A DNA stretch of 64,000 nt, taken from contig NZ_JAGGRI010000017.1 in NCBI RefSeq assembly GCF_018612875.1, positions 206,846 through 270,845 on the forward strand, written 5' to 3'. The position numbers and the translations under genes were made by a program. Source of the DNA: Lysobacter sp. ISL-50. GTDB taxonomy: Bacteria > Pseudomonadota > Gammaproteobacteria > Xanthomonadales > Xanthomonadaceae. This document shows positions 37,101-46,900 of the stretch, one piece after another (within the stretch, counting starts at the first letter, position 1; each line of letters starts with the position of its first letter). The notes under the pieces are model-generated. The model worked only from the letters and a program-made list of their open reading frames with translations, made no database searches and was not told the DNA's origin.

Positions 37101-37215
37101 GTGCCTGCTGGTCGTGCCGGTGATCTATAGCTACCTCGACGACGCGGCCGCCGTGTTCAAGCGTCGCTTCGGCGGTGCCGTGGCCGCGCCGCATGCGTCC
37201 GCGGCACCGGCCTGA
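34117..37215 (+). CDS. RND efflux pump, HAE1/MdtB-like
   Basis: 1032 residues, a full-length RND permease with twelve membrane helices and two large periplasmic loops. Key marks are NPVATTLLFALLTLAG at helix 1, FPDLDFPIITVTAALPGASP, SLVIGVLVDDAIVEIENIERHL with the proton-relay acidic residues of helix 4, and GLITLMGITTKNSILLVDYI in helix 10-11. A run of glycines sits in the second loop (GGGGGGEGPDE). GTG start, coupled to the fusion protein. The substrate is unknown; the neighbouring mlaA and lpxO suggest an envelope-directed role or resistance to amphiphiles. Confidence 0.93.
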   Translation: MSLNVSAWSIRNPVATTLLFALLTLAGTAGFAAMKIQNFPDLDFPIITVTAALPGASPPQLEGEVARKIEDALARLQGIKHIKSTLTDGVATINAEFHVGKPVQDALEDVRDAVSGTRANLPANLQDPIVKKVELADSPVLIYAVSSRVLDEEALSWLVDGKIAKRLLAVSGVGAVSRVGGVEREIRVELDPQRLLALNVTAADVSRQLRELQQEASGGRVNLGGAEQSVRTIATVASAAEIADLDIALGDGRRVRIDQVAAVRDAAADSRSAARFDGKPVVAFEVARARGAGELDVARGAREAIEALRAAHPDVRFEEAVGYVDPIVENYRGSMMLLYEGAALAVLVVFVFLRDWRATLIAAVALPLSVIPTFAAMQLIGFSLNTVSLLSLSLVIGVLVDDAIVEIENIERHLLMGKPPIRAAREAADEIGLAVVATTFTLIAVFLPTSLMGGLVGKYFVQFGWTAAVAVFFSLVVARMLTPTMAAYLLKPARRRQRLPRWVLVYLQWARACLRRRALTLGAAVLLVGAGAAIAFALPGEFIPADDGDQTQATLTLPPGSTLQDTLAVAEQARRAIAGHAQVRSVYTAIGGGGGGGEGPDEHAASATVATAVLTVNLAPRTGRHGATRQTIERELRDALRRLPGARIGVGAGDGSEGYELVLASEDGQRLTQHAAVVERELRTLPGIGSVTSSASPVRPELVVRPDFARAADLGVSSAAIAETLRVATLGDYRQDLAKLNLSERQVPVVVRLADRGRVDLDVLRRLPVPGARAPVPLESVADLQVLNGPAELTRLDRRRNVNFKVELNGRPLGEVERDAAALPSLRELPGDIVLSSTGDAEAMAELASGFAVAMLAGIACIYAVLVLLLKDFLQPFTVLSALVLSVPGAFAALLATGSALSMPSMIGLITLMGITTKNSILLVDYIVIARRDHGFNRRRAIVDACRKRARPIVMTTLAMGAGMLPIALGIGADSSFRAPMAIVVIGGLVTSTVLCLLVVPVIYSYLDDAAAVFKRRFGGAVAAPHASAAPA

Positions 37216-37293
37216 GCGGGCACGGCCCTCAGTCATTTCACTCCGCGCGACGGAACCGAACGAGTCCGTATCGCCCGGGCAGCGAGACCTCCC

Positions 37294-38280
37294 ATGAGCT
37301 TCAGCGCCATCGCCACCCTGCTGATCGTGTCCTACATCGCCGCATCGGTCGCCTACGTGTACCGCTGGCGCGGCCGTGTCCGATATCGCAGCTTCAGCCA
37401 ATACCTGCGCAAGAGCTGGCCGGTGTTCGCGCCGTTCAATTGTCTGCTGTACATGGCCACGCGACGCTCGACCCGGCGCGCGGTGCTGGACGCGGACTAC
37501 CTGCCTGGCATCGATCGGCTGCGCGCGCACTGGCCGGAGATCCGCGGCGAGGCGATCGCCTTGCTCGACGCCGGCGAGCTTGACGCGACCGCGCTGCCGG
37601 GATCGGCGGGCTACCATGACCTGGGCTTTCGCACCTTCTACAAGCGCGGCTGGCGTAAGTTCTATCTGAAGTGGTACGGCGAGCCGCATGCCTCGGCGCG
37701 GCGGCTGTGCCCGCGGACGGTCGAGTTGCTGGAGGCGGTGCCGGGCATCCGCGCCGCGATGTTCTCGGTGCTGCCGCCGGAGGCGGAACTGAGCCTGCAC
37801 GCCGATCCGCTGGCCTGTTCGCTGCGCTATCACCTCGGTCTGGACGCGCCGGGCTGCGAGCGTTGCTTTATCGAGGTGGATGGCCGCCGGCTGATCTGGC
37901 GCGACGGCAAGGACTTTGTGTTCGACGAGACCTATCCCCATTACGCGGTCAACGCCAGCCGCCGGCGCCGGCTGATCCTGATGTGCGACGTCGATCGGCC
38001 GATGAACCTGTTCGGCCGCGCCTTCAACGGGCTGTACTGCGCGATTCCGGCGGCGATGCGCGTGGCGAACACCGCCGAGGACGAGCGCGGTGCGGTGAGT
38101 CGGTTGTTCGCGGTGATCGCACCGTGGCGCGAACGCGCGCTGGCGTTCAAGAAACGCCGGCGCGCCGCCTACGTCCTGCTCAGGATGCTGCTGAACTGGA
38201 CTGCCGTCGGACTCGCGCTCTGGTCCGTGTACGCCATGCTAGGGTGGGCCGAGCGCGCGGGCGCCTCGGCCCTGGCCTAG
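37294..38280 (+). CDS. lpxO: LpxO-like lipid A hydroxylase (Asp/Asn beta-hydroxylase family)
   Basis: 328 residues. An N-terminal membrane helix (IATLLIVSYIAASVAYVY) and a C-terminal one (MLLNWTAVGLALWSVYAML) flank a cytosolic Fe(II)/2-oxoglutarate oxygenase domain. Recognisable are FYLKWYGEPHASARRLCP, a SLHADP iron-ligand region, YHLGLDAP, the second His in ETYPHYAVN and RRRRLILMCDVDRP. LpxO adds a 2-hydroxyl to a secondary acyl chain of lipid A, altering outer-membrane properties. It follows the RND pump by 78 bases and precedes a two-component system by 65, suggesting one envelope locus. Confidence 0.87.
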   Translation: MSFSAIATLLIVSYIAASVAYVYRWRGRVRYRSFSQYLRKSWPVFAPFNCLLYMATRRSTRRAVLDADYLPGIDRLRAHWPEIRGEAIALLDAGELDATALPGSAGYHDLGFRTFYKRGWRKFYLKWYGEPHASARRLCPRTVELLEAVPGIRAAMFSVLPPEAELSLHADPLACSLRYHLGLDAPGCERCFIEVDGRRLIWRDGKDFVFDETYPHYAVNASRRRRLILMCDVDRPMNLFGRAFNGLYCAIPAAMRVANTAEDERGAVSRLFAVIAPWRERALAFKKRRRAAYVLLRMLLNWTAVGLALWSVYAMLGWAERAGASALA

Positions 38281-38345
38281 CCCGGCCGCGGCAAAGCAAC
38301 GCGACGCCATAGTCTCGCCGGCCGTTCGACCACAGCGGGTGATCC

Positions 38346-39035
38346 GTGACCAAGCAATCCCTATCGATACTGATCGTCGAAGACAACGCGCAACTGGCGG
38401 CGAACCTCTACGATTACCTGGAAGGCTGCGGACATCAGCTCGACGCCGCGCCGGACGGGCAGTCCGGATTGCATCTGGCCTCGTCCAAGGACTACGACGC
38501 CATCGTGCTCGACTGGAACCTGCCGCGGCTGGACGGCCTGACCGTGTTGCGCCGGCTCAGGGGCGAGGCCAAGAAAAAAGTGCCCGTGATCATGCTGACG
38601 GCGCGCGACCAGCTCGCCGACAAGATCGACGGCTTTGAGGCCGGTCTCGACGACTATCTGGTCAAGCCGGTGGCCTTGCCCGAGATCGAAGTGCGCCTGC
38701 GCTCGCTGGTGTCCCGGCGCATGCAGTCGGCGGCGCCCGAAGACGCACTCGTGGTCGGCGATCTGCGCTTCAATCTGGGCACGATGGAGGCCCATCGCGG
38801 CGAACGCCGGATTGTGCTGTCGCGTACCGGGCGTCGCCTGCTCGAATTGTTGATGCGCGAGAGCCCGAACATGGTGACGCGCGCGCGCCTGGAGCGCACG
38901 GCATGGGGCGACCGGCCGCCCGGAACGGACCTGCTGCGCTCGCACATGCACGTGCTGCGCAAGGCGATCCAGCTCGACTCGGAGCAACCGCTGCTGCATA
39001 CGGTGCCGGGATCGGGCTACAGGCTGTTCGTATGA
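38346..39035 (+). CDS. OmpR/PhoB-family response regulator
   Basis: 229 residues, GTG start. The receiver domain (1-120) has ILIVEDNAQLA, the phospho-acceptor Asp in IVLDWNLPRLDG, the switch Thr in VIMLTARD and the Lys in DYLVKPVALPE. The C-terminal winged helix (about 135-229) shows LSRTGRRLLELLMRES and a recognition region LLRSHMHVLRKAIQ ending GSGYRLFV. The stop overlaps the kinase start (ATGA), so the two form a two-component operon. Probable targets are the neighbouring lpxO, RND and mipA genes. Confidence 0.93.
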   Translation: MTKQSLSILIVEDNAQLAANLYDYLEGCGHQLDAAPDGQSGLHLASSKDYDAIVLDWNLPRLDGLTVLRRLRGEAKKKVPVIMLTARDQLADKIDGFEAGLDDYLVKPVALPEIEVRLRSLVSRRMQSAAPEDALVVGDLRFNLGTMEAHRGERRIVLSRTGRRLLELLMRESPNMVTRARLERTAWGDRPPGTDLLRSHMHVLRKAIQLDSEQPLLHTVPGSGYRLFV

Positions 39036-40351
39036 ATGCCTCCGCATCGGCGGGGGCGCGGCCGCGCAGCGTGCACTTGTGGATCAGCGCGTCGTTCATC
39101 GTGTTCGGCCTGGTCATGCTGGTCGCCCTGTCGATCCAGGCCTACAACAGCCAGCTGCTGCTTGAGCACAAAAACTGGGCCGATATCCTGCGCTCGCTCT
39201 CGGCCGATTACGCCGGGCGCGTGCGGCGCGGGCGCGACGTGGCGCTTCCGACCAGCGGACTGGTCAAGGCCTGGTACGTCGAGGACCGGCGCGCGGGGGC
39301 GAGCGCGCCGGACTATCTGATCGATTTGCCGCCGGGCTATTACTCGACCGAGGGCGATGAGCTCGACATCGATACCGACATGCGCTTTCACGCACTCATC
39401 GAAGACTTGCCGCCAGGACGGCTCATTACCCTGGTCGACATCACCGCTCTGGAGGAGCAGCAGAACCACGATGCGATCGTGAGCGGAGTCTGGGCGTTGG
39501 CCTTGCTCGTGCTTATCGCCGGCTCGATCGCCTGGTTGCACGCCAACCTGGTGCGCCCGGTGCGCGATCTGGCTGGCCGTATGCGGTCGATGGACCCCGG
39601 CGCGGTCGGCCAGCGGTTGCCGACGACTTACCGGCACGAAGAATTGCAGATCATCGCGCAGGCCAGCAACGCGCACCTGGAGCGGGTCGAGCGCTTCATC
39701 GAGCGCGAGCGCAGCCTGCTCGATCAGGCCAGTCACGAGTTCCGCACGCCGATCGCGGTCATCTCCGGCGCGCTCGACGTGCTCAAGCAGATCGGACTGT
39801 CGGACGCATCGAGGCCGGCCTTGACGCGGATCGAGCACGCGGTCGAGAACCTGTCGGAAACCATGGTCGCGCTGCTGTACTTGGCGCGCGAGCCCGATCC
39901 CGACGCCGACGCGGTCGAATTCACCGCGCTGCACGAACTGTTGCCGCGGCTGATGCAAGATCACGAACACCTGTTGCGCGGCAAGGCGGCGCAACTGCGG
40001 CTCGGCGATCTCGATCCCGCCGTCGTCGCCGCGCCCGAGGCGATGGTCCGCATCGCCGTCAGCAACCTGGTTCGCAACGCCATCGAGAACACCACCGCGG
40101 GCTACGTCGAGATCGCACTGAGCGACGGCGTGGTGTCGGTTGCCGATTCGGGCAGCGGCTTTGATCCGGTGGAGGCGGCGCGACGTTACCGGGACTCCCT
40201 GCGTCACGCCGCGCCCATCCGCGGCCAGGGCCTGGGAATGTTCCTGATCGGTCGCATCTGCGACCGGTTCGGCTGGAAGCTGGTCATCGAGACCACCAGC
40301 GGCGGCACGCGCGCCGAGCTCGACCTGGGCGCGAGCGTCGTCGTGCTCTGA
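39032..40351 (+). CDS. Sensor histidine kinase
   Basis: 439 residues. Two membrane helices (about 16-36 and 150-172) enclose a periplasmic sensor of about 110 residues. A HAMP domain (LVRPVRDLAGRMRSMDPG) is followed by the dimerisation box with phospho-His in LLDQASHEFRTPIAVIS and an ATPase domain with NLVRNAIENT, VADSGSGFDP and GQGLGMFLIGRICDRFG. It pairs with the response regulator immediately upstream. The ligand is unknown; the genomic setting suggests an envelope signal. Confidence 0.93.
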   Translation: MNASASAGARPRSVHLWISASFIVFGLVMLVALSIQAYNSQLLLEHKNWADILRSLSADYAGRVRRGRDVALPTSGLVKAWYVEDRRAGASAPDYLIDLPPGYYSTEGDELDIDTDMRFHALIEDLPPGRLITLVDITALEEQQNHDAIVSGVWALALLVLIAGSIAWLHANLVRPVRDLAGRMRSMDPGAVGQRLPTTYRHEELQIIAQASNAHLERVERFIERERSLLDQASHEFRTPIAVISGALDVLKQIGLSDASRPALTRIEHAVENLSETMVALLYLAREPDPDADAVEFTALHELLPRLMQDHEHLLRGKAAQLRLGDLDPAVVAAPEAMVRIAVSNLVRNAIENTTAGYVEIALSDGVVSVADSGSGFDPVEAARRYRDSLRHAAPIRGQGLGMFLIGRICDRFGWKLVIETTSGGTRAELDLGASVVVL

Positions 40352-40541
40352 GCCGCCCGAGCGCGCGGTACGGTACCGGCCGGCACCGGCCGCGGTACAT
40401 CGGCTGTTAAGCCCGCGCGGCCGGACGCGACATTTCGGCGACATCGCCGCTTCAACCTGACGGGGTCGTTCGCACCCGCGCCGATACGGCGCGGCCGGTC
40501 GCGAACGAGGCTCTCCATTACTCGAGAAGGTCAGGCTTCCC

Positions 40542-41339
40542 ATGAAAAAACTACTGTGGCCCGCGCTGCTGCTCGGCCTGTCGTTGGATGCGTCGGCACA
40601 AGCGGGGGCGCCCGAGGACGCCTGGGATCGGCAACCGCCACGTTGGGGCGTGGGCCTCGCCGCGGTGGTATCCGACAGCCCTTATGCGGGCGAGGGTACC
40701 CGGGTCATGCCGGTTCCCATGCTGAGCTACCAGGGCGAGCGGTTTTACTTCCGCGGGATCTCCGCCGGTTGGCGGCTTTGGAACAACGATGCGCTCGAAT
40801 TGTCTGCCGTGGGCAAGTTCCGCTTCGACGGATTCGAGGTCGACGATCTGGGCAAGCGCGAACTCGCCCGCAACGGAATCGATTACCGCAGTCTGAAAGA
40901 CCGCGACAAGAGCTTCGACCTGGGGCTGGCGATGAAGTGGAGCGGCCACGCCGGAGAGTTGGAAGCTCAAGTGCTCGCTGACGCCACCGACACCAGCGGC
41001 GGTCAAGAAGTCAGTTTGAAATACGGCTACCCGATCCAGCTCGGAAAGGGCATGTTGACGCCGGACATCGGCATCACGTGGATATCCAAGGACATGGCCA
41101 ACTATTACTACGGCACCCTGGACGAAGAAGTCGCGCGCGGCGTCGTCGATTACAAGCCCGGCTCGGTCACGATTGCGCATGTGGGCATCGGTTACTTCCA
41201 GCCGGTCGGCGAGAAGTGGTCGCTCATGGGCTTCGTCAAATACAGCCGGTTGCCCGGCGCGATCAAGAACAGTCCGTTGATCGAGCCCGATACGGACGGC
41301 TCGGTGTCGATGATGGTCGGAATCTCACGCGGATTCTGA
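40542..41339 (+). CDS. MipA/OmpV family outer-membrane protein
   Basis: 265 residues. A signal peptide (WPALLLGLSLDASAQA) precedes a beta-barrel of amphipathic strands (RWGVGLAAVVSDSPYAGEG, MPVPMLSYQGERFYFRGISAGW, SVSMMVGISRGF) ending in Phe. The MipA/OmpV family includes outer-membrane scaffolds of murein enzymes and porin-like proteins. It lies 190 bases after the sensor kinase on the same strand and may be in its regulon. Start context AGAAGGTCAGGC. Confidence 0.88.
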   Translation: MKKLLWPALLLGLSLDASAQAGAPEDAWDRQPPRWGVGLAAVVSDSPYAGEGTRVMPVPMLSYQGERFYFRGISAGWRLWNNDALELSAVGKFRFDGFEVDDLGKRELARNGIDYRSLKDRDKSFDLGLAMKWSGHAGELEAQVLADATDTSGGQEVSLKYGYPIQLGKGMLTPDIGITWISKDMANYYYGTLDEEVARGVVDYKPGSVTIAHVGIGYFQPVGEKWSLMGFVKYSRLPGAIKNSPLIEPDTDGSVSMMVGISRGF

Positions 41340-41700
41340 GCGCGCCGCGTCGCCTGCGCACGGTGTCGCGGCCTGCGGCCTCGGTCGCGTGGACGGGCTC
41401 TCAAAACGCCGTAATGCGGGAGGCGCATTACGAGCCAGTGGGTGGCGCTGGGCGACGGGTCGAGGCCTGGCCGGACATGACGCCACCTCGGCACCGCCGG
41501 TGCAGGTGCTCAGGGGCGATCGCCTCGGGCACTGCCTTTGCCGAGGGCCCGCGTCCACCGCGTGCGACGATGAATCAAGCATCTGCGCCCTAACACCACA
41601 CTGGCCCAATCTTAACTTCATTGCGCGTAGCGTCGTGCAAAGGCGGAAACGCCTTGGCAAAGGTTTCATTCCTCCCACCTTTGTCGGGAGAGTCGCGAAA
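41340..41700. other. Intergenic, no supported gene
   Basis: 360 bases between the MipA-like gene and the DUF3247 gene. No clear RNA or repeat was found. Confidence 0.4.
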
Positions 41701-42006
41701 ATGACCAAGCTTGCCAACCGCGTATATACCGACCCTTCCCACGTTCGCCGATTGAGTCTGTTGATCGAGCAACTGCCGGATGAGGGACAAGTCGATCTGA
41801 CCTTGATCGACGGCAGCCGTCAGATCGGCGTCGTTACGGCCCGCCCGAGCCTGCAAACGTTCCTCGACCCGGCCGGAAATGAGGGAGTCAACGCCGTTTT
41901 GCGATTGGACGATCTCAATATAGAAAGCAAAACATCGTACCTGTGGGTCGACGAAATTCTTGAGGTCCGGCCGATCCATTCCGCGGATCGGCGATTTGCG
42001 CGCTGA
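41701..42006 (+). CDS. DUF3247 family protein
   Basis: 101 residues with the DUF3247 pattern known mainly from xanthomonads: ANRVYTDPSHVRRLSLLIEQLP, then a small beta-domain with RQIGVVTARPSLQTFLDPAGNEGVNAVLRLDD and YLWVDEILEVRPI. It looks like a compact Sm-like or beta-barrel cytoplasmic protein; the function is unknown. The start is at 41701 with GGGAGAG upstream. A zinc-binding small protein gene follows 46 bases later. Confidence 0.85.
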   Translation: MTKLANRVYTDPSHVRRLSLLIEQLPDEGQVDLTLIDGSRQIGVVTARPSLQTFLDPAGNEGVNAVLRLDDLNIESKTSYLWVDEILEVRPIHSADRRFAR

Positions 42007-42052
42007 TATCCGATTTCGATTCGAATACTCGTCCGACACAAAGGAGTTTTGT

Positions 42053-42286
42053 ATGGCCACGTGCGAGGTTTGCGGAAACGTCTACGACAAAGCTTTCGTC
42101 GTCTCCATGCCCGGTCGCAATGGCACATTCGATTCGTTCGAGTGCGCCATTCACGCAATGGCGCCGCGTTGCGCGCATTGCGATTGCCGCATCATCGGTC
42201 ACGGCATCGAACACGACAATAGCTTCTTCTGCTGCGCGCATTGCGCTCACCAGGCGGGCGTCTCGGCGGCGAAGGATCGCGTCTGA
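42053..42286 (+). CDS. Small zinc-binding (multi-CxxC) protein
   Basis: 77 residues. CEVCG near the N-terminus, a FDSFECAIH segment, CAHCDCR and FFCCAHC give nine cysteines and several histidines, enough for two zinc sites of treble-clef or metallothionein-like type. Similar short proteins with the FDSFECAIHA and IIGHGIE motifs are widespread but uncharacterised. Strong ribosome site AAGGAG eight bases before the ATG. It probably shares a transcript with the DUF3247 gene. Confidence 0.82.
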   Translation: MATCEVCGNVYDKAFVVSMPGRNGTFDSFECAIHAMAPRCAHCDCRIIGHGIEHDNSFFCCAHCAHQAGVSAAKDRV

Positions 42287-42472
42287 TAGTGAAGCAACGT
42301 GGCCTTTGGGCCTTTGAAAGCGTCGAACGTTAAGCGCTGAGGGTCTTCTCTCGGGCAAGCAGCCGCCAACGTCAGCGGCTTGCGAAAGCGCTGCGACCGC
42401 GCCGCCGAGCCACCAGGTTGCGCGCAGACAGTTCCGAGTCTCACCCTGCGAATCCGTCGCATCTCGTCCCTG

Positions 42473-43924
42473 TCATGCGACTTCCATTTCCACCCATAAC
42501 CCCGGCTCGTCGCTCCGCCGAACCGCCCTGACAGACCCCGAGGGGGCCTTGAATGGAACTCGCGCGCCTGCGGCATGCTGCGGCCACGGGTCGTCGGCGC
42601 GGATCAAACGCTTGCCGGCGTGCGCGTGCAAGGCATCGACGATTTCATCGAACGGCATGGCGCCCCAATGCACCTTCTTCGCGTCCTTCTTGTTCGTCGG
42701 GATGAAGGCCGTAAGGTCAGGGTCGTTCATCAGTTCCAGGCCCTTCTCCTCCAGCGTGGCGTTCGCGCTGCCGTGGTGCCCGACTTTGAGCAGTACGGTG
42801 CGGGCGAGGAGATCGGGGCCCGTGACCTTGGCATCGCCGCGATTCCACGCGACGTCCTGCCAACTGAGCCAATTGCCCACTTGCGCGTCGGCGGTGAACA
42901 GCAGCACGCGACCGGTGTCGATGAATTCAAAGGCGAGCACCAGGCTCGAGTTGTTTGTGCGGTCATCGAGCTGGATGGCGAGCTCGGCGCTGGCGCCAAG
43001 CCAGTCGGCGTCGATTCGGCGTTCCGGAGCATCCAGATAGTGCGCGTGCAACAGGTCGCGGGTGCGTTTCTCAGCGTCGTCGTTCGGTGACGCGGTGCCG
43101 CCCAGCAAGGTCGCCAGGTCGGCGCCCATGTTCGGCTCGAAGGGGGCGTCGTCGTCTGCTTCGTCGGCGTCTTCGGACTGGATGGCGCTGATCAGCGCGT
43201 CGGCGCGCGCGGTCGCGGCGCCCAGGCCATACATTTCGCTCTTGCGTTCGCGCACCTTGATCAGGTCCTCGTCGCGTGGTGGACCCAGCACATAGACGCG
43301 TAGATTGGGCAGGCCTGGAAAGGTCAGCGGAGGCTTCGACGGTTCGAGGTAACGTACCTTTTTGCTGGCCATGGCCTCCAGGGCATTGCGGGCGGCGCGC
43401 ACCTTTTCGCCTTCGAGGCCGAAGTGGAACCCCATCAGGCTGTCCACGCCGTTACGCACCGCCGCCAAATGCGGCGCCTTCGCGCCGGCCAAGCGAACTT
43501 GCGTGCCTTGCAGCGCCGCCAGCGCCTTGCCTTTGAACTTGTCCAGCGCTCGCGCTTGTTCGTCGTCCGGGTTCTCGGTCCAGCCCAGCCAGACTTCGCC
43601 CACCGAAAGGTTGGAGAATGCCTCGCGCGCGGTGTGGAACCCGGAGAGGTGATCCCAATGCTCGTGCGTGCCGACGACGACATCCAGATGGTTGGTCACC
43701 GACGCGATGTCGGCGACGATCGCGTCGATCTTGGCGCGGCCGCCGGAAATCGACGTGTGGATGCCGCAGTCGATCAGCACCCAGAACGGGTCGCCGTTAT
43801 CCTTGTCGAAGCGCAGCAGGTGGCAGTCGCCGATGCCATGGCAGTAGAAGCGCACCGTGGCCTGCGCGGGAGCATGGCTCGCAGTGCGCCGGGCCTTCTT
43901 CCGACCTGCCTTTTTAGCGGCCAT
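42473..43924 (-). CDS. ComEC-like metallo-beta-lactamase-fold hydrolase
   Basis: 483 residues, no signal peptide. After a basic N-terminus the MBL fold begins (FYCHGIGDCHLLRF), followed by HEHWDH at 87-92, the HxHxDH metal motif, and later LLFTADAQVG and LLKVGHHGSANATLEE, the pattern of ComEC/Rec2-type C-terminal MBL hydrolases. Insertions between about 150 and 300 are not recognised. The ATG at 43924 overlaps the 3' end of the dual-protease gene by 11 bases, so the two are translationally coupled. It may be a nuclease or phosphodiesterase acting with the protease; this is inference. Confidence 0.85.
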   Translation of the reverse strand: MAAKKAGRKKARRTASHAPAQATVRFYCHGIGDCHLLRFDKDNGDPFWVLIDCGIHTSISGGRAKIDAIVADIASVTNHLDVVVGTHEHWDHLSGFHTAREAFSNLSVGEVWLGWTENPDDEQARALDKFKGKALAALQGTQVRLAGAKAPHLAAVRNGVDSLMGFHFGLEGEKVRAARNALEAMASKKVRYLEPSKPPLTFPGLPNLRVYVLGPPRDEDLIKVRERKSEMYGLGAATARADALISAIQSEDADEADDDAPFEPNMGADLATLLGGTASPNDDAEKRTRDLLHAHYLDAPERRIDADWLGASAELAIQLDDRTNNSSLVLAFEFIDTGRVLLFTADAQVGNWLSWQDVAWNRGDAKVTGPDLLARTVLLKVGHHGSANATLEEKGLELMNDPDLTAFIPTNKKDAKKVHWGAMPFDEIVDALHAHAGKRLIRADDPWPQHAAGARVPFKAPSGSVRAVRRSDEPGLWVEMEVA

Positions 43925-46900
43925 GCGTCGTCTCCCGGTCGGCATGGATCAGCGCGAAGGGTTCGGTGGTGTCGCCGCCGAAATACAGTTCGCGCAGCGG
44001 CGACAGGTAGCCGCGGCTCATGGTCTCGCGCTGGCGCTGCTGACGCGATGCGCTCGCGCTGTTCTTGAGGATGCTGTAGCGGATCTCGCGCCTGCCTTCG
44101 CGCGGATCGAGGATCAGCGTGGCGCCGCCGCGGAACCAGGTGAATCCTTTGCTCCGGTCGCCGGGATCGCGGAATAGAGGCTGGCGTTGCGTAATCACCG
44201 CGACGATCTCGGTGCGGAACGACCCGTCAGGCGCCAGGCGGCGGGCGAGGCGCACATTGTGGACTTCGAAAGTGGTCTCGCCGGTTTTGGACTTGCCGAG
44301 GAGGGTGCCGTCCGGGTTGTAACGCGGGACGCTGGGCGCGAGGCCGAACTCCTCCAGAACCTCCGGGTGCGCGACGAACACCTTGCGCAGCGCGCGCCAA
44401 ACCCGCCAACGGTTCTGCTCGCTCAGCGTAAAGATCTGCGATCGGTCCAGTTCCTTGTTCCAGGGGATCTCGACGCTCTTGAGGACATCTTCCAGCCACG
44501 CGGGCCTGGCTTCGTCGAACGTCCCCCACGCCAGCGTCTCTTCCGAAATCGTGCGTACACCGGAGGGCAGGATGCCGCGCTCGGCGAAGGCTTCCATGAT
44601 CGCAATGCGGTAGCCGTAGCGATCCTCCGCGTCGAGGTCGCGGTCGGCGGTGACGATCGCGCGCAGGTATTCGCCGAAAGTGATGTCCACTGGCGGACAG
44701 TAGTCGAGCGCACGGATGCACATCTGGAGGAAATCGGCGGCCGTTTCGCAGGTTTCGGACGACAGTCGGGCGACGAGGTCGGGATGCAGCGCGCCGGCCG
44801 GGAGTTCGCCGGTTCCTCCGGTGGCGATGCGCACCAGGTCCGCGGTGCGGCGCGCAACGACACTGATGAAGGCGTCGTACACCGCATGGACCAGGATCGA
44901 GCCGCGCGCATGGGGTTCGAGGGTGTTTGCGTAATCGAGCTTCGCAACGTCTGGACCGACATAGTCGCGCAGTGGGCCGCGACGGTTGGCGCCTTCGCCA
45001 AACTCCTTCGCCAGTCCGCCCAGTAGCCTTGCCGCGGTAAGGTTGCCGCGCGCCTGGGCTATCTCGTAGCGGACCAGTTCGGTGATCGTGAAGTGCTGGA
45101 ACAGCGCCACGATGTCGGCGAAGGCTTCATGGAAGGCCACGACATCGGGATTAGAGGCCTCCTCGAAGCGACGGTGCAGACCGTCCAGCAGGGCGTGCGT
45201 CATCTCGTGCGCGATGATGTCGCTGGACAGGCAGGTGAATACCATCGAGCCCGGCGCGACGCTGTCGCTGCGGCTTGAGCGCGCCTGGAAGTAGCCGAAC
45301 AATATCGCGCGTTTCTCGGGGCTGTAGTAGGCGTTCTCGTCGCGCAAGGCGTGCGGATACAGGCGCAGGCGGCGGGTCTCGGTCCTGTCCCTCGCGGCCC
45401 ACAACGCCGGGCGGCCGAGGGCGAGTTCAAAGTGGCCGATGGTCGTCATCGCGACCGCGTAGACCATCTGCTGATGGAACTGAGGGCTGCCTTCCGAGGG
45501 GGCGAGCCCGTCCTGGGCAAGCAGATAGGGGTGGTTGAGATCGACGGGGTCGTAGATCTTCCCGGATGCGGGATCGATGTCGACGACTTCGAGGTATTCG
45601 CCGACCGGGCCGGGCTTCAGGGCGTCGCGCGCCGCCGGGGCGTCGTCCCACGGCAGGGTGAGCACGATTTCGCGTAGCGCGCGCGACGCCAGACGGCGGC
45701 CGAGGCTGGGGTCCAGCGCATAGACGCGCAGACGGCGCTTTGGCGGGGCGAGCGGACGCGCGCCACGGCGCACCGGACGATTGCTGGTGGGGCGCGCAGG
45801 CTTGCTTGCGCTCGTCTTGCCGAGCAGCGATTCGAGCGCGACCCTGAGCGGTTTCGATGGATTGCCCTGCGCGAGCGCGGCTTCGAGATATCGGCTGCGT
45901 GCCGCGGGCGGGATTTCTTCAGCCGGACATTCGGGATCGTCGATCGCCTCGTCGACTGCGCGCACGCGCTGCGCCATCTGCGTAAGCTCGAGTGCGAGCA
46001 TGTCGCGCTGCGCTGGCGGCATGCGCCGCGCGAGGCTCACTCCGCCTTGGCCGAACAGCACGTTGATCCAGGACCAAGACGCCTGGGCGGGCGGCAGCTT
46101 CGTCAGTTGCGAGGCCTTGAGAGGCCGCGCGTCCAATGCCGCCTGCGCGCGCAGAACGCCCTGGCCGATCGTTTCGAATGCGCGTTGGGCGTTCATCTGC
46201 GCGGTGGTCTTGGCGGCGGTGGCGAACAAGGCCTGCCGCACGGCCTCCACGCGCATCCACGCTTGGGGGTATTGGCTTACCGTAGTCCAGTGTTCCGCCA
46301 GCCACAGCGCAGCGGCGGCGGCGATCTGCGGCGTCGCCGCCGACGTGCCCGCACCGTCCATGTCGACGATATGCCCGCAACCCCGCTTGGCCCAGGGCGT
46401 ATTGGGCGTGAACGCACCCAGCGATGTACGCATTTTTTCGGCGGGACCATGGTTGCCTTGCATCGTGCGGAAGTCGAGACCGGTGTAGGGGCGGCCGTCG
46501 GCCATCACGCCGCATGCGGACAGGACGCGGCGGAAGCGCGCGGGGAACACCGTAGTCTTCGGCGTCGGCAGCTTGGCAAAGTTGTTGCCGGCCGCGGTGA
46601 CCATCACCAGGCCCGACTCATAGGCGAGGTTCACCGCATCTACCAGCGCATTCGATGCCACGCCGCCCATGCTCATGGACAGAACATTCGCGCCGTGAAT
46701 GCGAGCCCAGTCGAAGCCCTGCACCATCGTCCCCACGGTGAAGCGCACGACCCAATCGGCGATGCGGATCGGTATGACGTCGACCTCCGGTGCGCCGCCG
46801 ATATCGCCGGCGAATCCTTGCCACTGCGGCGGCAGCGGGGCGATCGCCCCGCCCGCAAGCAGGCCGAGCGTGCCGGTGCCGTGACCGCGGTTGCGGACCA

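Noticed and set aside
39017..40543. A minus-strand 508-codon frame
   Set aside because: Antisense to the sensor kinase; biased composition only.
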